Shown here: piece after piece, positions 35,228-42,989 of the stretch
How positions within the stretch are numbered: the stretch's first letter is position 1
Layout of the letters: each line of letters opens with the position of its first letter
Virus record (IMG/VR): IMGVR_UViG_3300043256_000467
Span: 1-61,577 of that record
Source: a virus
Reading direction: 5' to 3' (one strand)
DNA length: 61,577 nucleotides
Translations under genes and position numbers: made by a program
The notes under the pieces: generated by a model
Told to the model about the DNA's origin: nothing
What the model saw: only the letters and a program-made list of their open reading frames with translations
Database searches by the model: none

Positions 35228-35602
35228 TCACGCACCTTTGAGCGCGGCCTGGAGACGGGGCTTATGTTCCTTCACGATGGCCTTCCCAACATCTGTCGTC
35301 TTGGGCCAGTTATATCCAGCAAAGACCTTCGTCTGCCTCTTGCCTTGGACAGGCGGCCCGTACTTCGTCTTGTTCCCGATGCGTCCCACGAAGTCTTTCC
35401 CGCGTAAGGACGGACCTTCAACCGTCCATCTACGTCCGAGTGTGCCTGTGCGTCGGTAGCTAGTCTGGGAGGGGGGATATGTCGAGAGTTGGCGCTGCCC
35501 AGCTCTAAGCATGTTACTCATCGCCTGCCTAATGCGAGCTAGGTTAGCGAGCGCTGCAAACGGGTCCTTCTTCGGGGTAATGGCGCGGAAGCCTCGGGCC
35601 AT
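35228..35602 (-). CDS. Head completion / HK97 gp10-like protein
   Basis: 124 residues. RRTGTLGRRWTVEGPSL and VGRIGNKTKYGPPVQGKRQT resemble small neck or minor head proteins of the HK97 gp10-like and related groups. It lies between portal and protease genes. Good structural-gene context, modest family certainty. Confidence 0.65.
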   Translation of the reverse strand: MARGFRAITPKKDPFAALANLARIRQAMSNMLRAGQRQLSTYPPSQTSYRRTGTLGRRWTVEGPSLRGKDFVGRIGNKTKYGPPVQGKRQTKVFAGYNWPKTTDVGKAIVKEHKPRLQAALKGA

Positions 35603-35605
35603 CAG

Positions 35606-35710
35606 CTATTTCCCCTTGCGTATATCACTTAACCTCTTCCCTATCCTAACTGCAATCTGGAGCAGGCTCTCTTGAAAATCCCGGGGTATTTCTTCAGGTT
35701 TAGCGGGCAT
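35606..35710 (-). CDS. 34-residue small protein after the portal gene
   Basis: Starts four bases after the portal stop with GAGGAG seven bases before the ATG, and ends just before the head completion gene. Charged helix (RDFQESLLQIAVRIGKRLSD). Fills the only gap in this stretch and has good coding character. Function unknown. Confidence 0.6.
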   Translation of the reverse strand: MPAKPEEIPRDFQESLLQIAVRIGKRLSDIRKGK

Positions 35711-35712
35711 AC

Positions 35713-38559
35713 TCAAGCTCCTCGCAAAACCACATGCACAACACCTTCTTCGATCCTCGACGAGATAACTCTATACTTTCCACTAATGAGAACCTCAGAC
35801 AACGACCAGGTTTCTGGCGAGAGTGCAGAGATAGGAAGGCCTGATACATTCTGGAACTCAAACAGGACTGGCACTCCTTTACCTTCGAGGAGCTCAATAG
35901 CTTTGGCTCGACTAGAAGAAGTTGAGGCAATCGGCAAATCTACAGCGCTTCCCTTAGCATACCGAGCTACAAGCTCCTCAGGAGTCCCCTGCAATGGAGC
36001 TCCGCGATAGAGTACCCTATCCACTCTGCTTGCCCGTATTGCTGTTAGAAGCTCTCGCGCTTCAGCAGAAGAGCTAGTACCACCCCCTACTATAGCCTCA
36101 ATCTCTCGGTTGAGGGCATTGTATATAGGACGATCCGTTCCGGTGCGCTCAAGAATAGCCCGATGTAGGATACCAAACTGCGGATCGCTTCCATACTTGG
36201 CTTGCATATCCGCGGTGATCTTTTTTGCCTGACCAAATGAATCGACGGAAGGAAACTGCTCCAGTTCAGAGACATATTCTGGCCCTGGGGCGGACACATC
36301 AGCTCTCAACGGCTTCTCATCGACAACTGGTGCTAGCCAACACCGACACCTTGGATGGATAGGTGGAGTGTTCTCTACCTGGTCAACAGGCCAGCGCTCC
36401 CCTTGCAGCACCTCGCAGTCTGGGTCGACGGCGGCATCCTTAACTGTCTGAAACTCTACTATCTCGATGCCAGCCGACTTGTAGGCAGCCTTGTTCCCCT
36501 CAGCATAGAGCCTCGTCACCTCAGTTGAGGAGATGACTTCAGCCCTGACTGGGCCGAACAGCGGCTCTAGCTTCTTGGTGAGAGCGGGCAGCGGGTCGCC
36601 AGCTTGAATATGAGCCTGTATCGCTGTCTGCATCGAGTTGCGCGTGCGGCGCTGCAAACCGTTCCACCACTCGTTCATAAAGCGAGCGGAGAGGTCGAGC
36701 ACCTGTTGGTTGACTAGCTCAAAGTCGATGGCGAGACCGAGCTTAGCTGCCTGATCTACGCCTTGGAGGAGCAGCTCCTGCAGTTGGTTGCCGATGGCCT
36801 TCGCCATCTCCTCCCGCTGCGTGACCCAAAACTGCTCGTCGTTTGGGATGTCTTGGAGGGCTTTGAAGGTTAGCTCTTTCCGTGACTCCTGGCGGAGCCT
36901 ACGGTTGACGTTGCGCTGGATGGCCTGGAGCCCCTTGAGGACTGATCTCCTAAAGCGCCCCTCCGCCCTGAGGCGCTCACGGTCAAAAGGGCCGGCCCGA
37001 GCGGCCTTGTCCTCCTCTAACTCTGGGATAGGGACTGCGGCATCTAGTTGAGGAAAGCCACAAGAAGCACATCGTCTAGCAACGACCCGCCCGCGCTGCC
37101 GATAAGCTTCGCCCTCCGTAATGCCCCCGCAAGATGGGCACGAGAACTCTCGTGTACCCGCCTCTTCCGCCGGCGCTGGGGGACTACCCTGCCCCCTGGG
37201 CTGAGTCGCCTCGATGCGAGCCTCATCCTCAGCGGTGACCTTAGGTGTCAGGTCCTCCTCAAGGAACTCCTGGGGGATGTCGCCCTCGTCGGCAGCCATC
37301 TGGCGGGCTTCCTCAGCCGAGATCTCGCCAGTGTCTACCTGTACCTGCCGTGTCTTGGCTCGCCGCTCCTTGATTTCAGCTTCGATCTGCTCAGCCTCGA
37401 TATCTTGCTCCTCGAACCGGAAGGTGACGAGGCTCGGGAGGACTCGGAAGTTCATCGCCTTAGAAATGATGCCTCTGAAAAGCGCTGGCCCCTTGCCCCT
37501 CGTCTTCATGTGGAGTACCTGACTCTGAGCCGAAGTGCCAAGGTTGCCTCCAGGTAAGGGAGCGAAGTCCTGGTAGTCGCCGTTGAAGGCCATAGCAATC
37601 TGGTTGATATAGTGCTTGAACGACGTCTCCTCGTCGAAGTTATCTGGTAGGGACGCCAGTTCAAGCGTCTTCAGGTCGAGCCTGATGTTCGGGTCGGCGG
37701 AGGCGATGATAAGGGGGTTCTGATATCGCTGCAGCCCAGCCGCGTCCGCCCATATCCTATGCTGGGCGAGCGCGTCGTTGATCTGCTTGGTCGACATACC
37801 GGCCACGAGGTGGATGGCTCGGTTATGCCTCCCCCCAGTTTTTTCATACTTATAGACGGCAATGTTCTTGAGGAGCTGCGCCGCCAGGAGCATCCTCGTC
37901 AGGGCACAGTACTGGAGGCCATACAGCCCTTCGATGGGCGTCGGCATCTCAGCGAGCGTAATGACTTGGTGTCCCTTCAGAAGATGGTACTTGCCTTTGC
38001 GGTCTTGGTAGATGACCGGCGCCTCAGGGGCTCCTGTGTGGTAGCAGCGCATCGCATCGAGGTGGTTGAGGCCGATCACAGGCGAGTCTGGGGCATCTGT
38101 GGCCCTGACGATCTCAATGAAGGCCCCAGCATCCTGAGTGTAAAGGTCGATACTGATCTTGATAATGAAGTCTTCCCAACCCTCGCCCAGGTTCGCGGAC
38201 TCCAGCAACTCCTGCGACCGCGCCACTGTACGAGGTGGCCCCTCAAGCTTCCAAGAGAAACCAGCGTTCCGCGAGCAGACGACCCCGAGAGCTGAGGCGA
38301 AGACAGACTCCGTCATGAGGAACTCGCGGAGCTGCCTGTCGCGCGTCTTGGTATTGACCGTCCTCCCCCACGGATCAACTTCATCTGCATACTGACCCGC
38401 AAGGAAGAGGAGGTTGGCTTGGATCGAGGGGATGACTGCTGCTGGAGCGTCGGGGACGTCTACGACCGAGCGGTCGAGGACTTGAGGACTGACCTCCTTC
38501 TCGCTGGCCCCGTTGCCACGAGCAGGGTCGCCATTGGGCAGAACGAGTTCGTCTGCCAT
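35713..38559 (-). CDS. Portal - zinc ribbon - MuF - ADP-ribosyltransferase fusion
   Basis: 948 residues. The N-terminal ~400 are an SPP1/Mu-type portal (NAGFSWKLEGPP, IGLNHLDAMRC, YINQIAMAFNGDYQDFAP). A zinc ribbon CPSCGG..CASCGF follows, then a MuF head-morphogenesis domain (VISSTEVTRLYAEGNKAAYK, HPRCRCW). The last 100 residues carry an ART-like R-S-E pattern: LYRG (R852), STS (879-881), SEVLIS (E922). No ExE pair is seen, so the arginine-specific type is less likely. Because MuF sits inside the head, the enzyme could be ejected with the DNA, as proposed for other MuF-toxin fusions. It heads the structural operon. Confidence 0.87.
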   Translation of the reverse strand: MADELVLPNGDPARGNGASEKEVSPQVLDRSVVDVPDAPAAVIPSIQANLLFLAGQYADEVDPWGRTVNTKTRDRQLREFLMTESVFASALGVVCSRNAGFSWKLEGPPRTVARSQELLESANLGEGWEDFIIKISIDLYTQDAGAFIEIVRATDAPDSPVIGLNHLDAMRCYHTGAPEAPVIYQDRKGKYHLLKGHQVITLAEMPTPIEGLYGLQYCALTRMLLAAQLLKNIAVYKYEKTGGRHNRAIHLVAGMSTKQINDALAQHRIWADAAGLQRYQNPLIIASADPNIRLDLKTLELASLPDNFDEETSFKHYINQIAMAFNGDYQDFAPLPGGNLGTSAQSQVLHMKTRGKGPALFRGIISKAMNFRVLPSLVTFRFEEQDIEAEQIEAEIKERRAKTRQVQVDTGEISAEEARQMAADEGDIPQEFLEEDLTPKVTAEDEARIEATQPRGQGSPPAPAEEAGTREFSCPSCGGITEGEAYRQRGRVVARRCASCGFPQLDAAVPIPELEEDKAARAGPFDRERLRAEGRFRRSVLKGLQAIQRNVNRRLRQESRKELTFKALQDIPNDEQFWVTQREEMAKAIGNQLQELLLQGVDQAAKLGLAIDFELVNQQVLDLSARFMNEWWNGLQRRTRNSMQTAIQAHIQAGDPLPALTKKLEPLFGPVRAEVISSTEVTRLYAEGNKAAYKSAGIEIVEFQTVKDAAVDPDCEVLQGERWPVDQVENTPPIHPRCRCWLAPVVDEKPLRADVSAPGPEYVSELEQFPSVDSFGQAKKITADMQAKYGSDPQFGILHRAILERTGTDRPIYNALNREIEAIVGGGTSSSAEARELLTAIRASRVDRVLYRGAPLQGTPEELVARYAKGSAVDLPIASTSSSRAKAIELLEGKGVPVLFEFQNVSGLPISALSPETWSLSEVLISGKYRVISSRIEEGVVHVVLRGA

Positions 38560-38569
38560 CTCACTGTGA

Positions 38570-38599
38570 ATTGTGCAGGAATCAGGGAGTAATTGTCAA
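38570..38599 (-). promoter_or_regulatory. Candidate promoter for the structural operon
   Basis: TTGACA at 38594-38599, 18-base spacer, CACAAT at 38570-38575, reading leftward into the portal gene (ATG at 38559). The predicted start would leave almost no leader. It lacks the TGATTAATCA palindrome of sites A-E and G. Confidence 0.55.
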
Positions 38600-38611
38600 G
38601 TGGCACTATAG

Positions 38612-38824
38612 TCACGAAGCATGGCGCAAGACGTTGAGTTCGACGTCAGCGTCCAATACCACTACCTTATTGCCAGGGAATAGTAGCTCTAGCTGCTCTC
38701 GGGTCATCTCTCGCATATCTTGACCGAGCCTTCGCTTCGTCTGAAATACCACGACATCGCTAGCCTTGAGCGAGAGCACCTGTCCCTCTGCGATCACCTT
38801 ACCATCGTCATCGATAATCTTCAT
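38612..38824 (-). CDS. Hypothetical protein, 70 aa
   Basis: Beta-rich start (MKIIDDDGKVIAEGQVLSLK) and a C-terminal NKVVVLDADVELN strand. Ends just before the candidate structural promoter. No family recognised. Confidence 0.65.
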   Translation of the reverse strand: MKIIDDDGKVIAEGQVLSLKASDVVVFQTKRRLGQDMREMTREQLELLFPGNKVVVLDADVELNVLRHAS

Positions 38825-38851
38825 GTCAACTGGGGCCTCCCGCTATCACTC

Positions 38852-39175
38852 TTATGCACAGTGCTTCGGCACTACGGCGTAGCCCCCCTGCGTTGTAGGG
38901 TAATCGTGATCGCCAAGATACCCCTCGTCAGCACGTTCGCCACACTCCTTGCAGACGTAGGTGTAGCAGACGTGCCCATCCTCGATGCGGTAGAGGTAAG
39001 TCGTAGCGGAGGGCCGGATAGACTCGTCGTCCACGTCGAACTCTTCGGTCTCGTGCTGATCGTCCTCGCACCGGGTTCCTTCCGGTGGGGGAAGGGGGAT
39101 ACGCGCAGCGATCCATTCTTCCAAATCGTCGAATTCTTCCTGCGCTTTCTTGCCGATGTAGAAGCGTTTGGTCAT
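38852..39175 (-). CDS. Hypothetical protein with CxxC pair, 107 aa
   Basis: Start at ATG 39175 (MTKRFYIGKKA), preceded by GGGGAGGAGAT; the longer reading lies in the upstream gene. Helical N-terminus, acidic middle and CKECGERADEG near the end, suggesting half of a metal site. Function unknown. Confidence 0.7.
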   Translation of the reverse strand: MTKRFYIGKKAQEEFDDLEEWIAARIPLPPPEGTRCEDDQHETEEFDVDDESIRPSATTYLYRIEDGHVCYTYVCKECGERADEGYLGDHDYPTTQGGYAVVPKHCA

Positions 39176-39188
39176 ATCTCCTCCCCTA

Positions 39189-39479
39189 CTATCCAGCCTG
39201 ACAAAGGTGACGCGGGCACCTACTAGTGCAAGCATGAGGTGCCAAGTGCTCCTCGGGCAGCGCAGCATATGCGCAGCCTCCCTTTGCCTTAGGATGCTCC
39301 ACGCTAACTACCCACCAACCCAGGTGGATAGGAGGGATCTCGCGGTGTCTAGGAAAGTGGAGGATATCGAAGTCCACTTCGTGTGCCGGATGTAAGACGA
39401 CGCCTACAGCACCTACCGTCCAAGCATACCCATCCAGGTGATGCGCCAAGACCGTCACTAGATCGCCTGAGCTAATCAC
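39189..39479 (-). CDS. Hypothetical protein, 96 aa
   Basis: Starts at a GTG with GAGGGAG upstream. The first half (MISSGDLVTVLAHHLDGYAW, GAVGVVLHPAHEVDF) looks like an SH3-like barrel; the last 30 residues are His/Cys-rich. No family assigned. Confidence 0.6.
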   Translation of the reverse strand: MISSGDLVTVLAHHLDGYAWTVGAVGVVLHPAHEVDFDILHFPRHREIPPIHLGWWVVSVEHPKAKGGCAYAALPEEHLAPHACTSRCPRHLCQAG

Positions 39480-39530
39480 TCAGTTGCTCCCTCGCCGTTC
39501 GCCCCGCGCACTGGAACGCGGGTGCTTGGC

Positions 39531-39827
39531 TTAGCTTTGAGTGACGTACCCATCTGGTACTCTCTCTCGCGCATACCAGTGTCCCCAGGCAGCGAGCTTC
39601 GGCCCCGCTCGCACCAAACCTAGGGCCTTCGCCGCTCGTCGTTCCCAGTCGGCTGCTACCCAATGAGCGGGCAAGCTGCCCGTCGTAATTGCCCTTCCCT
39701 CTTCATTCCCAGCACAGGTAGTGCAGTAGAAGTACTCATCTGGCGGCTCGACATCGTAGCTATTGCCAAAGTCGGTTGCGGAATCAGAACCGTATGGGAC
39801 GAAACGCCCACAGATTGTACATCTCAT
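39531..39827 (-). CDS. Zinc-ribbon protein, 98 aa
   Basis: MRCTICGRF at the N-terminus and YFYCTTCAG at about 33-39 form a four-cysteine zinc ribbon. AGGGGGGAGG before the ATG. One of about twenty small CxxC proteins in this window; role unknown. Confidence 0.7.
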   Translation of the reverse strand: MRCTICGRFVPYGSDSATDFGNSYDVEPPDEYFYCTTCAGNEEGRAITTGSLPAHWVAADWERRAAKALGLVRAGPKLAAWGHWYARERVPDGYVTQS

Positions 39828-39882
39828 TGCTTCCTCCCCCCTACCTCCTTGCTTCCTGTCCCAACCGGGATATCTGGGCTAA

Positions 39883-40299
39883 TCATCGCCCTCCTTCGTT
39901 CGGCCCCAGGATAGCGTCGGTTAGGTCTGTAAGAACCTCGCAAGGGACGCAACGTACGTCGATACCACTATCCCGCCAGAGTTGGTGGGTAGCAGCACAC
40001 ACCTCAGACTCTTCGTGCGTCTCCGTATCGTCAAGTAATAGCGCCCCCATCAGCCGCAGCAGGTGGCCTTTGGAGAGGGAAGCGAGGCGAGCGTTGCCCT
40101 CTGTGCGTATCCACCCCACGCCATACCCTTTGCCTGCCGGCAGCGCTGGAGCAGTTAGCGGTATCACAGAGAGAGATGGGGAGATTTCGGCGAGGCGTTC
40201 CAACGTGGTGCTAAAGTCAAGTGCTGCTTCCCACGATCCAGGACTTACCGCCTCGTCCCATTCCCTCAGCTTGGCTAAGGCATCATCTGTGCGGGTCAT
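39883..40299 (-). CDS. Hypothetical protein, 138 aa
   Basis: Soluble alpha/beta protein with an N-terminal helix TRTDDALAKLREWDEAVS and VCAATHQLWRDSGIDVRCVP near the end. Stop side overlaps nothing; start overlaps the upstream stop by four bases. No family recognised. Confidence 0.65.
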   Translation of the reverse strand: MTRTDDALAKLREWDEAVSPGSWEAALDFSTTLERLAEISPSLSVIPLTAPALPAGKGYGVGWIRTEGNARLASLSKGHLLRLMGALLLDDTETHEESEVCAATHQLWRDSGIDVRCVPCEVLTDLTDAILGPNEGGR

Positions 40300-40559
40300 C
40301 CCCGTACTCCTTGGAGCCGCTCCACATCAGCAACCCGCTCCCGAAAGACGTTGCAAATTAGTGGCCCCTTTTTGTCGAATAGCTGCATCATCGTTACACT
40401 GAAGAGAGATTGCTGGAAGCCATCGCTAGCATGAAAGAATGTGAACTCCGGAACAAGCGGCTCGCCTGGTCTTCCACAGAAAGTTACGCTCACGCCATAC
40501 CCAGTCTCCCCCAAAGGCCAGATAGCGTGCCCGTACATATCAGTTCTTCGAAGGTTCAT
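40296..40559 (-). CDS. Hypothetical protein, 87 aa
   Basis: Compact beta-rich protein (YGHAIWPLGETGYGVSVTFC). Overlaps both neighbours by four bases, so translation is coupled. No family recognised. Confidence 0.65.
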   Translation of the reverse strand: MNLRRTDMYGHAIWPLGETGYGVSVTFCGRPGEPLVPEFTFFHASDGFQQSLFSVTMMQLFDKKGPLICNVFRERVADVERLQGVRG

Positions 40560-40942
40560 CCCGATGGCCTCGTCCTTAGTGCCGAGATCTCGTTCACACC
40601 CCAGCGTGCACCAGGAGCTGTCCTAGGCACTGGCCTCCCCTTGTCGTCCTCATGGATCACGTTGAGGGCGAGCGTCACCCGCACACCTTTGACCGTCGCC
40701 AGGGCAGTCATCGTCGACATCGCAGATCCTACATCCTTACCGACCGTGATAGTGAACGACTCTAGAGGACGAGCCTGGAACAGATTCTCGAGGTGCTGCA
40801 GGATAAGGAGGTTGCCGATACGCCGTGAGGTCTGTATGTGCGCGGCCATCTTCTGCCAGTCCTCATCGCGCCAGGCTTCGAGGAATGAGCGCGCTGCTTC
40901 GGTTGGGGAGTCTGGGTTCATCTGCTTATGGCTACCAAGCAT
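40556..40942 (-). CDS. NTF2-like hypothetical protein
   Basis: 128 residues. PTEAARSFLEAWRDEDWQKM is the usual opening of NTF2/DUF4878-like cone-shaped domains, and the following strands fit (LESFTITVGKD, VKGVRVTLALNVIH). The start may be the ATG at 40942 or at 40921. Such domains bind small ligands or partner proteins; no catalytic residues can be inferred. Confidence 0.6.
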   Translation of the reverse strand: MLGSHKQMNPDSPTEAARSFLEAWRDEDWQKMAAHIQTSRRIGNLLILQHLENLFQARPLESFTITVGKDVGSAMSTMTALATVKGVRVTLALNVIHEDDKGRPVPRTAPGARWGVNEISALRTRPSG

Positions 40943-41213
40943 CCCCCTCGAAGAGATGCCAGACGAACGGCCCCTGAAAGCAGGAGCCGATATACTTCAG
41001 TCCATTCTCCGAGATAGGATGCCCCGTACCAGCAAGACGGAGGTGCCGGGGTTCTGGCGGCTTCTGAGGGTCTACTAGCGCCCAAAGCATTGGCTGTTCG
41101 CCCTGTGCGTCGAACCTCAGGATCTCAGCTCCTTCAGGCATAGGGATACTCTGCCGTTCCCGTAGCTCTACTGGATACTTCCAGATCACCTTGGTCGGCG
41201 GGTTCTCACTCAT
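40932..41213 (-). CDS. DUF7352-like phage protein
   Basis: 93 residues. KVIWKYPVELRERQSIPMPE, GEQPMLWALVD, GTGHPI and GPFVWHLFEG match a small conserved protein common in phage early regions. Function unknown. First gene behind promoter C. Confidence 0.7.
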   Translation of the reverse strand: MSENPPTKVIWKYPVELRERQSIPMPEGAEILRFDAQGEQPMLWALVDPQKPPEPRHLRLAGTGHPISENGLKYIGSCFQGPFVWHLFEGDAW

Positions 41214-41239
41214 ATACTACCTCCGTTCCTCATGACTCA

Positions 41240-41268
41240 ATAGTATCAATGATTAATCAGTTTGTCAA
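41240..41268 (-). promoter_or_regulatory. Promoter-operator C
   Basis: TTGACA at 41263-41268, 17-base spacer, TACTAT at 41240-41245, leftward. The palindrome TGATTAATCA is at 41250-41259, with one extra base between it and the -35 compared with the other sites. Drives the small genes from 41213 down to about 38612. Confidence 0.82.
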
Positions 41269-41288
41269 GCCCTAGAGCGAGCAGCGCC

Positions 41289-41498
41289 TCAACTGCCTGC
41301 CCGTTCCTTGGCTGCCTTACGTGCGAACTGCCAGTTCGCCGGAGGGCTGGCTCCACTGTCGCTGTCTGAGAGGAAGGCCACGATGGAGTGGTCCGTGGAC
41401 TTAAGCGAAGGCCTCACCTGGATGCGGATCGACTCACCACCGTGCCTAATAGTAATGTAGTCCTCGAATCCCTTGGCCACTGTCAGAACTAATGCCAT
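41289..41498 (-). CDS. Possible CsrA-like RNA-binding protein
   Basis: 69 residues. MALVLTVAKGFEDYITIRHG followed by GESIRIQVR recalls CsrA (start LxLTRKxGExIxI, then a strand of IxVxV), which binds GGA motifs in mRNA leaders. The later signature is not clear, so this is only a suggestion. Overlaps the upstream gene by ten bases. Confidence 0.4.
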   Translation of the reverse strand: MALVLTVAKGFEDYITIRHGGESIRIQVRPSLKSTDHSIVAFLSDSDSGASPPANWQFARKAAKERAGS

Positions 41499-41659
41499 CT
41501 CCTTGCCTCCTCCAGAACTTCAGCGCAGGGCGCGGGGCAGTGGATGTAAGCGGCTGCCTTCTGGCCACGCCCATCGAAGCAGGCATACTTCGGAGGCTCT
41601 GTCCGCTGCTCCGCGCTCCACGCTGTAGTCCCCACGGTCGCGCACCTAAGCTGGCGCAT
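41489..41659 (-). CDS. Small cysteine-containing protein, 56 aa
   Basis: Read from sequence: ATG at 41659 after GCGCAGGG, ending inside the next gene start (ATGGCATTAG overlap). Cysteines at RCATVG, YACFDG and HCPAPCAEV may bind zinc. Good coding pattern and coupling; function unknown. Confidence 0.6.
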   Translation of the reverse strand: MRQLRCATVGTTAWSAEQRTEPPKYACFDGRGQKAAAYIHCPAPCAEVLEEARRWH

Positions 41660-41730
41660 CCCTGCGCCTATCCGGTTGCTGGTGGGATGCCCTAGAACGG
41701 GCAGAGGGCTTAGGTGCGCGACGGTAGGGG

Positions 41731-42036
41731 CTAGGCATGGCGGGCTTCTTCGGGCAACTCCTTGGTGCCCGGCACATCACCAGGCTGGCGGATGTCCTTC
41801 GAGCAGTAAGAGCAATGCGGCTCCGCCATGCCGTACATGAGCCACAGCTCTCGTAGCAGCCCTGAGTGCCCGTAGCGCCAGCAGAGAAGACGATTGAGCG
41901 GCCGCACCAACCAATCGTATAGCCAGTGAGGGAATCGGCTCGGCTCGTCTCGGAGAAGGTAGCTGATCGCCCAGCCCTTCTTTCCGTGACTGCGACGATG
42001 GAGGATTGGCACGAGACGTCCAAGTATGTCAGGCAT
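41731..42036 (-). CDS. Hypothetical protein with CxxC, 101 aa
   Basis: Trp/Leu-rich with a basic N-terminus (LVPILHRRSHGKKGW) and HCSYCSKD near the end. Its ATG overlaps the upstream stop by eight bases, which favours this frame over a longer antiphase frame here. No family recognised. Confidence 0.62.
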   Translation of the reverse strand: MPDILGRLVPILHRRSHGKKGWAISYLLRDEPSRFPHWLYDWLVRPLNRLLCWRYGHSGLLRELWLMYGMAEPHCSYCSKDIRQPGDVPGTKELPEEARHA

Positions 42037-42424
42037 CTTCTCTCTCTAGCATCTGGCGTTCTCGGCGCGAGAACTCGGCCTCGGCGGCATTCAACCTGTG
42101 ATAAGGGAAGCCGTGCCCCCAATCACTGATAACCGGCAGGGCGACATGCCCAGGCTGACCGCAATTGTGAGCGATAAAGCGTTCTCCGACCCAGACGCCA
42201 AAGTTGCCAGATGGCTCAAGGGTGCAGGCCGGGAGGCCGTGATACCCAGTCTCTCCAAGCACAAGTATCCGCCCCTCCCAATGAGCGCACCGCAGCACGA
42301 ACGGTGGGCAGCCGCAGCCGCAGCCGCAGCCGTCCCGCTCGGCCATGCGGATCACCTCTGCTGGGCTGACGCCTTCTGCTAGGGGCGGGCGGTGCATCCG
42401 AGTTAGCGGTGGCGTATCACTCAT
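42029..42424 (-). CDS. Hypothetical protein with CGCGCGC run, 131 aa
   Basis: The distinctive CGCGCGCPPF run comes from near-repeated codons (42305-42335) and could bind metal or be a slippage product. The rest is alpha/beta with EFSRRERQMLERED at the C-terminus. Starts after TAGGAGCGAACT. Function unknown. Confidence 0.62.
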   Translation of the reverse strand: MSDTPPLTRMHRPPLAEGVSPAEVIRMAERDGCGCGCGCPPFVLRCAHWEGRILVLGETGYHGLPACTLEPSGNFGVWVGERFIAHNCGQPGHVALPVISDWGHGFPYHRLNAAEAEFSRRERQMLEREDA

Positions 42425-42459
42425 AGTTCGCTCCTAGTTCTGCAGCGCAGGCGCCAGGG

Positions 42460-42586
42460 CGGGAGGAGGACACCCCTTCGGCGCTCCTCCCGTGATCCCT
42501 GGTGGCTGAGTTGCGGCCCAACTCTCAGCGCCCCGGCTGAGCAGGGGGCGGGGGAAGAACCCCGCCCAACCGAGGTACTGAGAGTT
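42460..42586 (-). repeat. Structured intergenic region with nested inverted repeats
   Basis: The gap of about 160 bases between two genes carries three hairpins: CGGGAGGAG/CTCCTCCCG (42460-42468, 42484-42492), CTCAGC/GCTGAG (42524-42541) and GGGCGGGG/CCCCGCCC with a six-base loop (42546-42567). Outer arms AACTCTCAG/CTGAGAGTT (42520-42528, 42578-42586) enclose the last two. No T-run follows on the transcribed strand. Possibly a structured RNA or attenuator. Confidence 0.6.
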
Positions 42587-42974
42587 AGGGCGCATTGGGG
42601 ACTTTCTGCCCCAGAGCTTTGCGGAAGCGGCGGAAGAGGGTGTGGGCCTTCTCAGCCTTGACAACCTTGTGCATCCAATGGCTCTCGTTGGTTGCCGCAC
42701 CCATAAAGTCAGCCACAATCCATCCACCTTCGGCTTCGGTATATCTCGCCTTGAGTTCCTTTAGGCCGTCGAGGGCATCCCCCAGCGCCTCTACCAACTC
42801 CCCGACCACTGAGGCCTCTACGAACGGCCCGAGCTGCCAGAAGCCGTCAGCCCGCTTTGTCCACTTGCCAGCCTTGACGCCTCCACCTCGCCCATCCTCC
42901 ACCTCTACAAAGCGGCCAGCTTCGTGCTCGGATGGACCGTCGAGGATGATGTAGAACTCTTTCGGCTCAGCCAT
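42585..42974 (-). CDS. Hypothetical protein, 129 aa
   Basis: ATG at 42974 after GGAGGATAGAC. N-terminal strands EFYIILDGPSEHEAGRFVEV and a helical C-terminus KAEKAHTLFRRFRKALGQKV. Lies next to the coiled-coil protein gene; no family recognised. Confidence 0.68.
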   Translation of the reverse strand: MAEPKEFYIILDGPSEHEAGRFVEVEDGRGGGVKAGKWTKRADGFWQLGPFVEASVVGELVEALGDALDGLKELKARYTEAEGGWIVADFMGAATNESHWMHKVVKAEKAHTLFRRFRKALGQKVPNAP

Positions 42975-42989
42975 GTCTATCCTCCTCAC

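Noticed and set aside
41646-42122. A 158-codon minus-strand frame
   Set aside because: Arg/Ser-rich composition and overlap with two coupled genes (41731-42036, 42029-42424) that fit better.
42434-42727. A 97-codon minus-strand frame covering the hairpin region
   Set aside because: Overlaps the end of a better supported gene (42585-42974) and has low-complexity composition.
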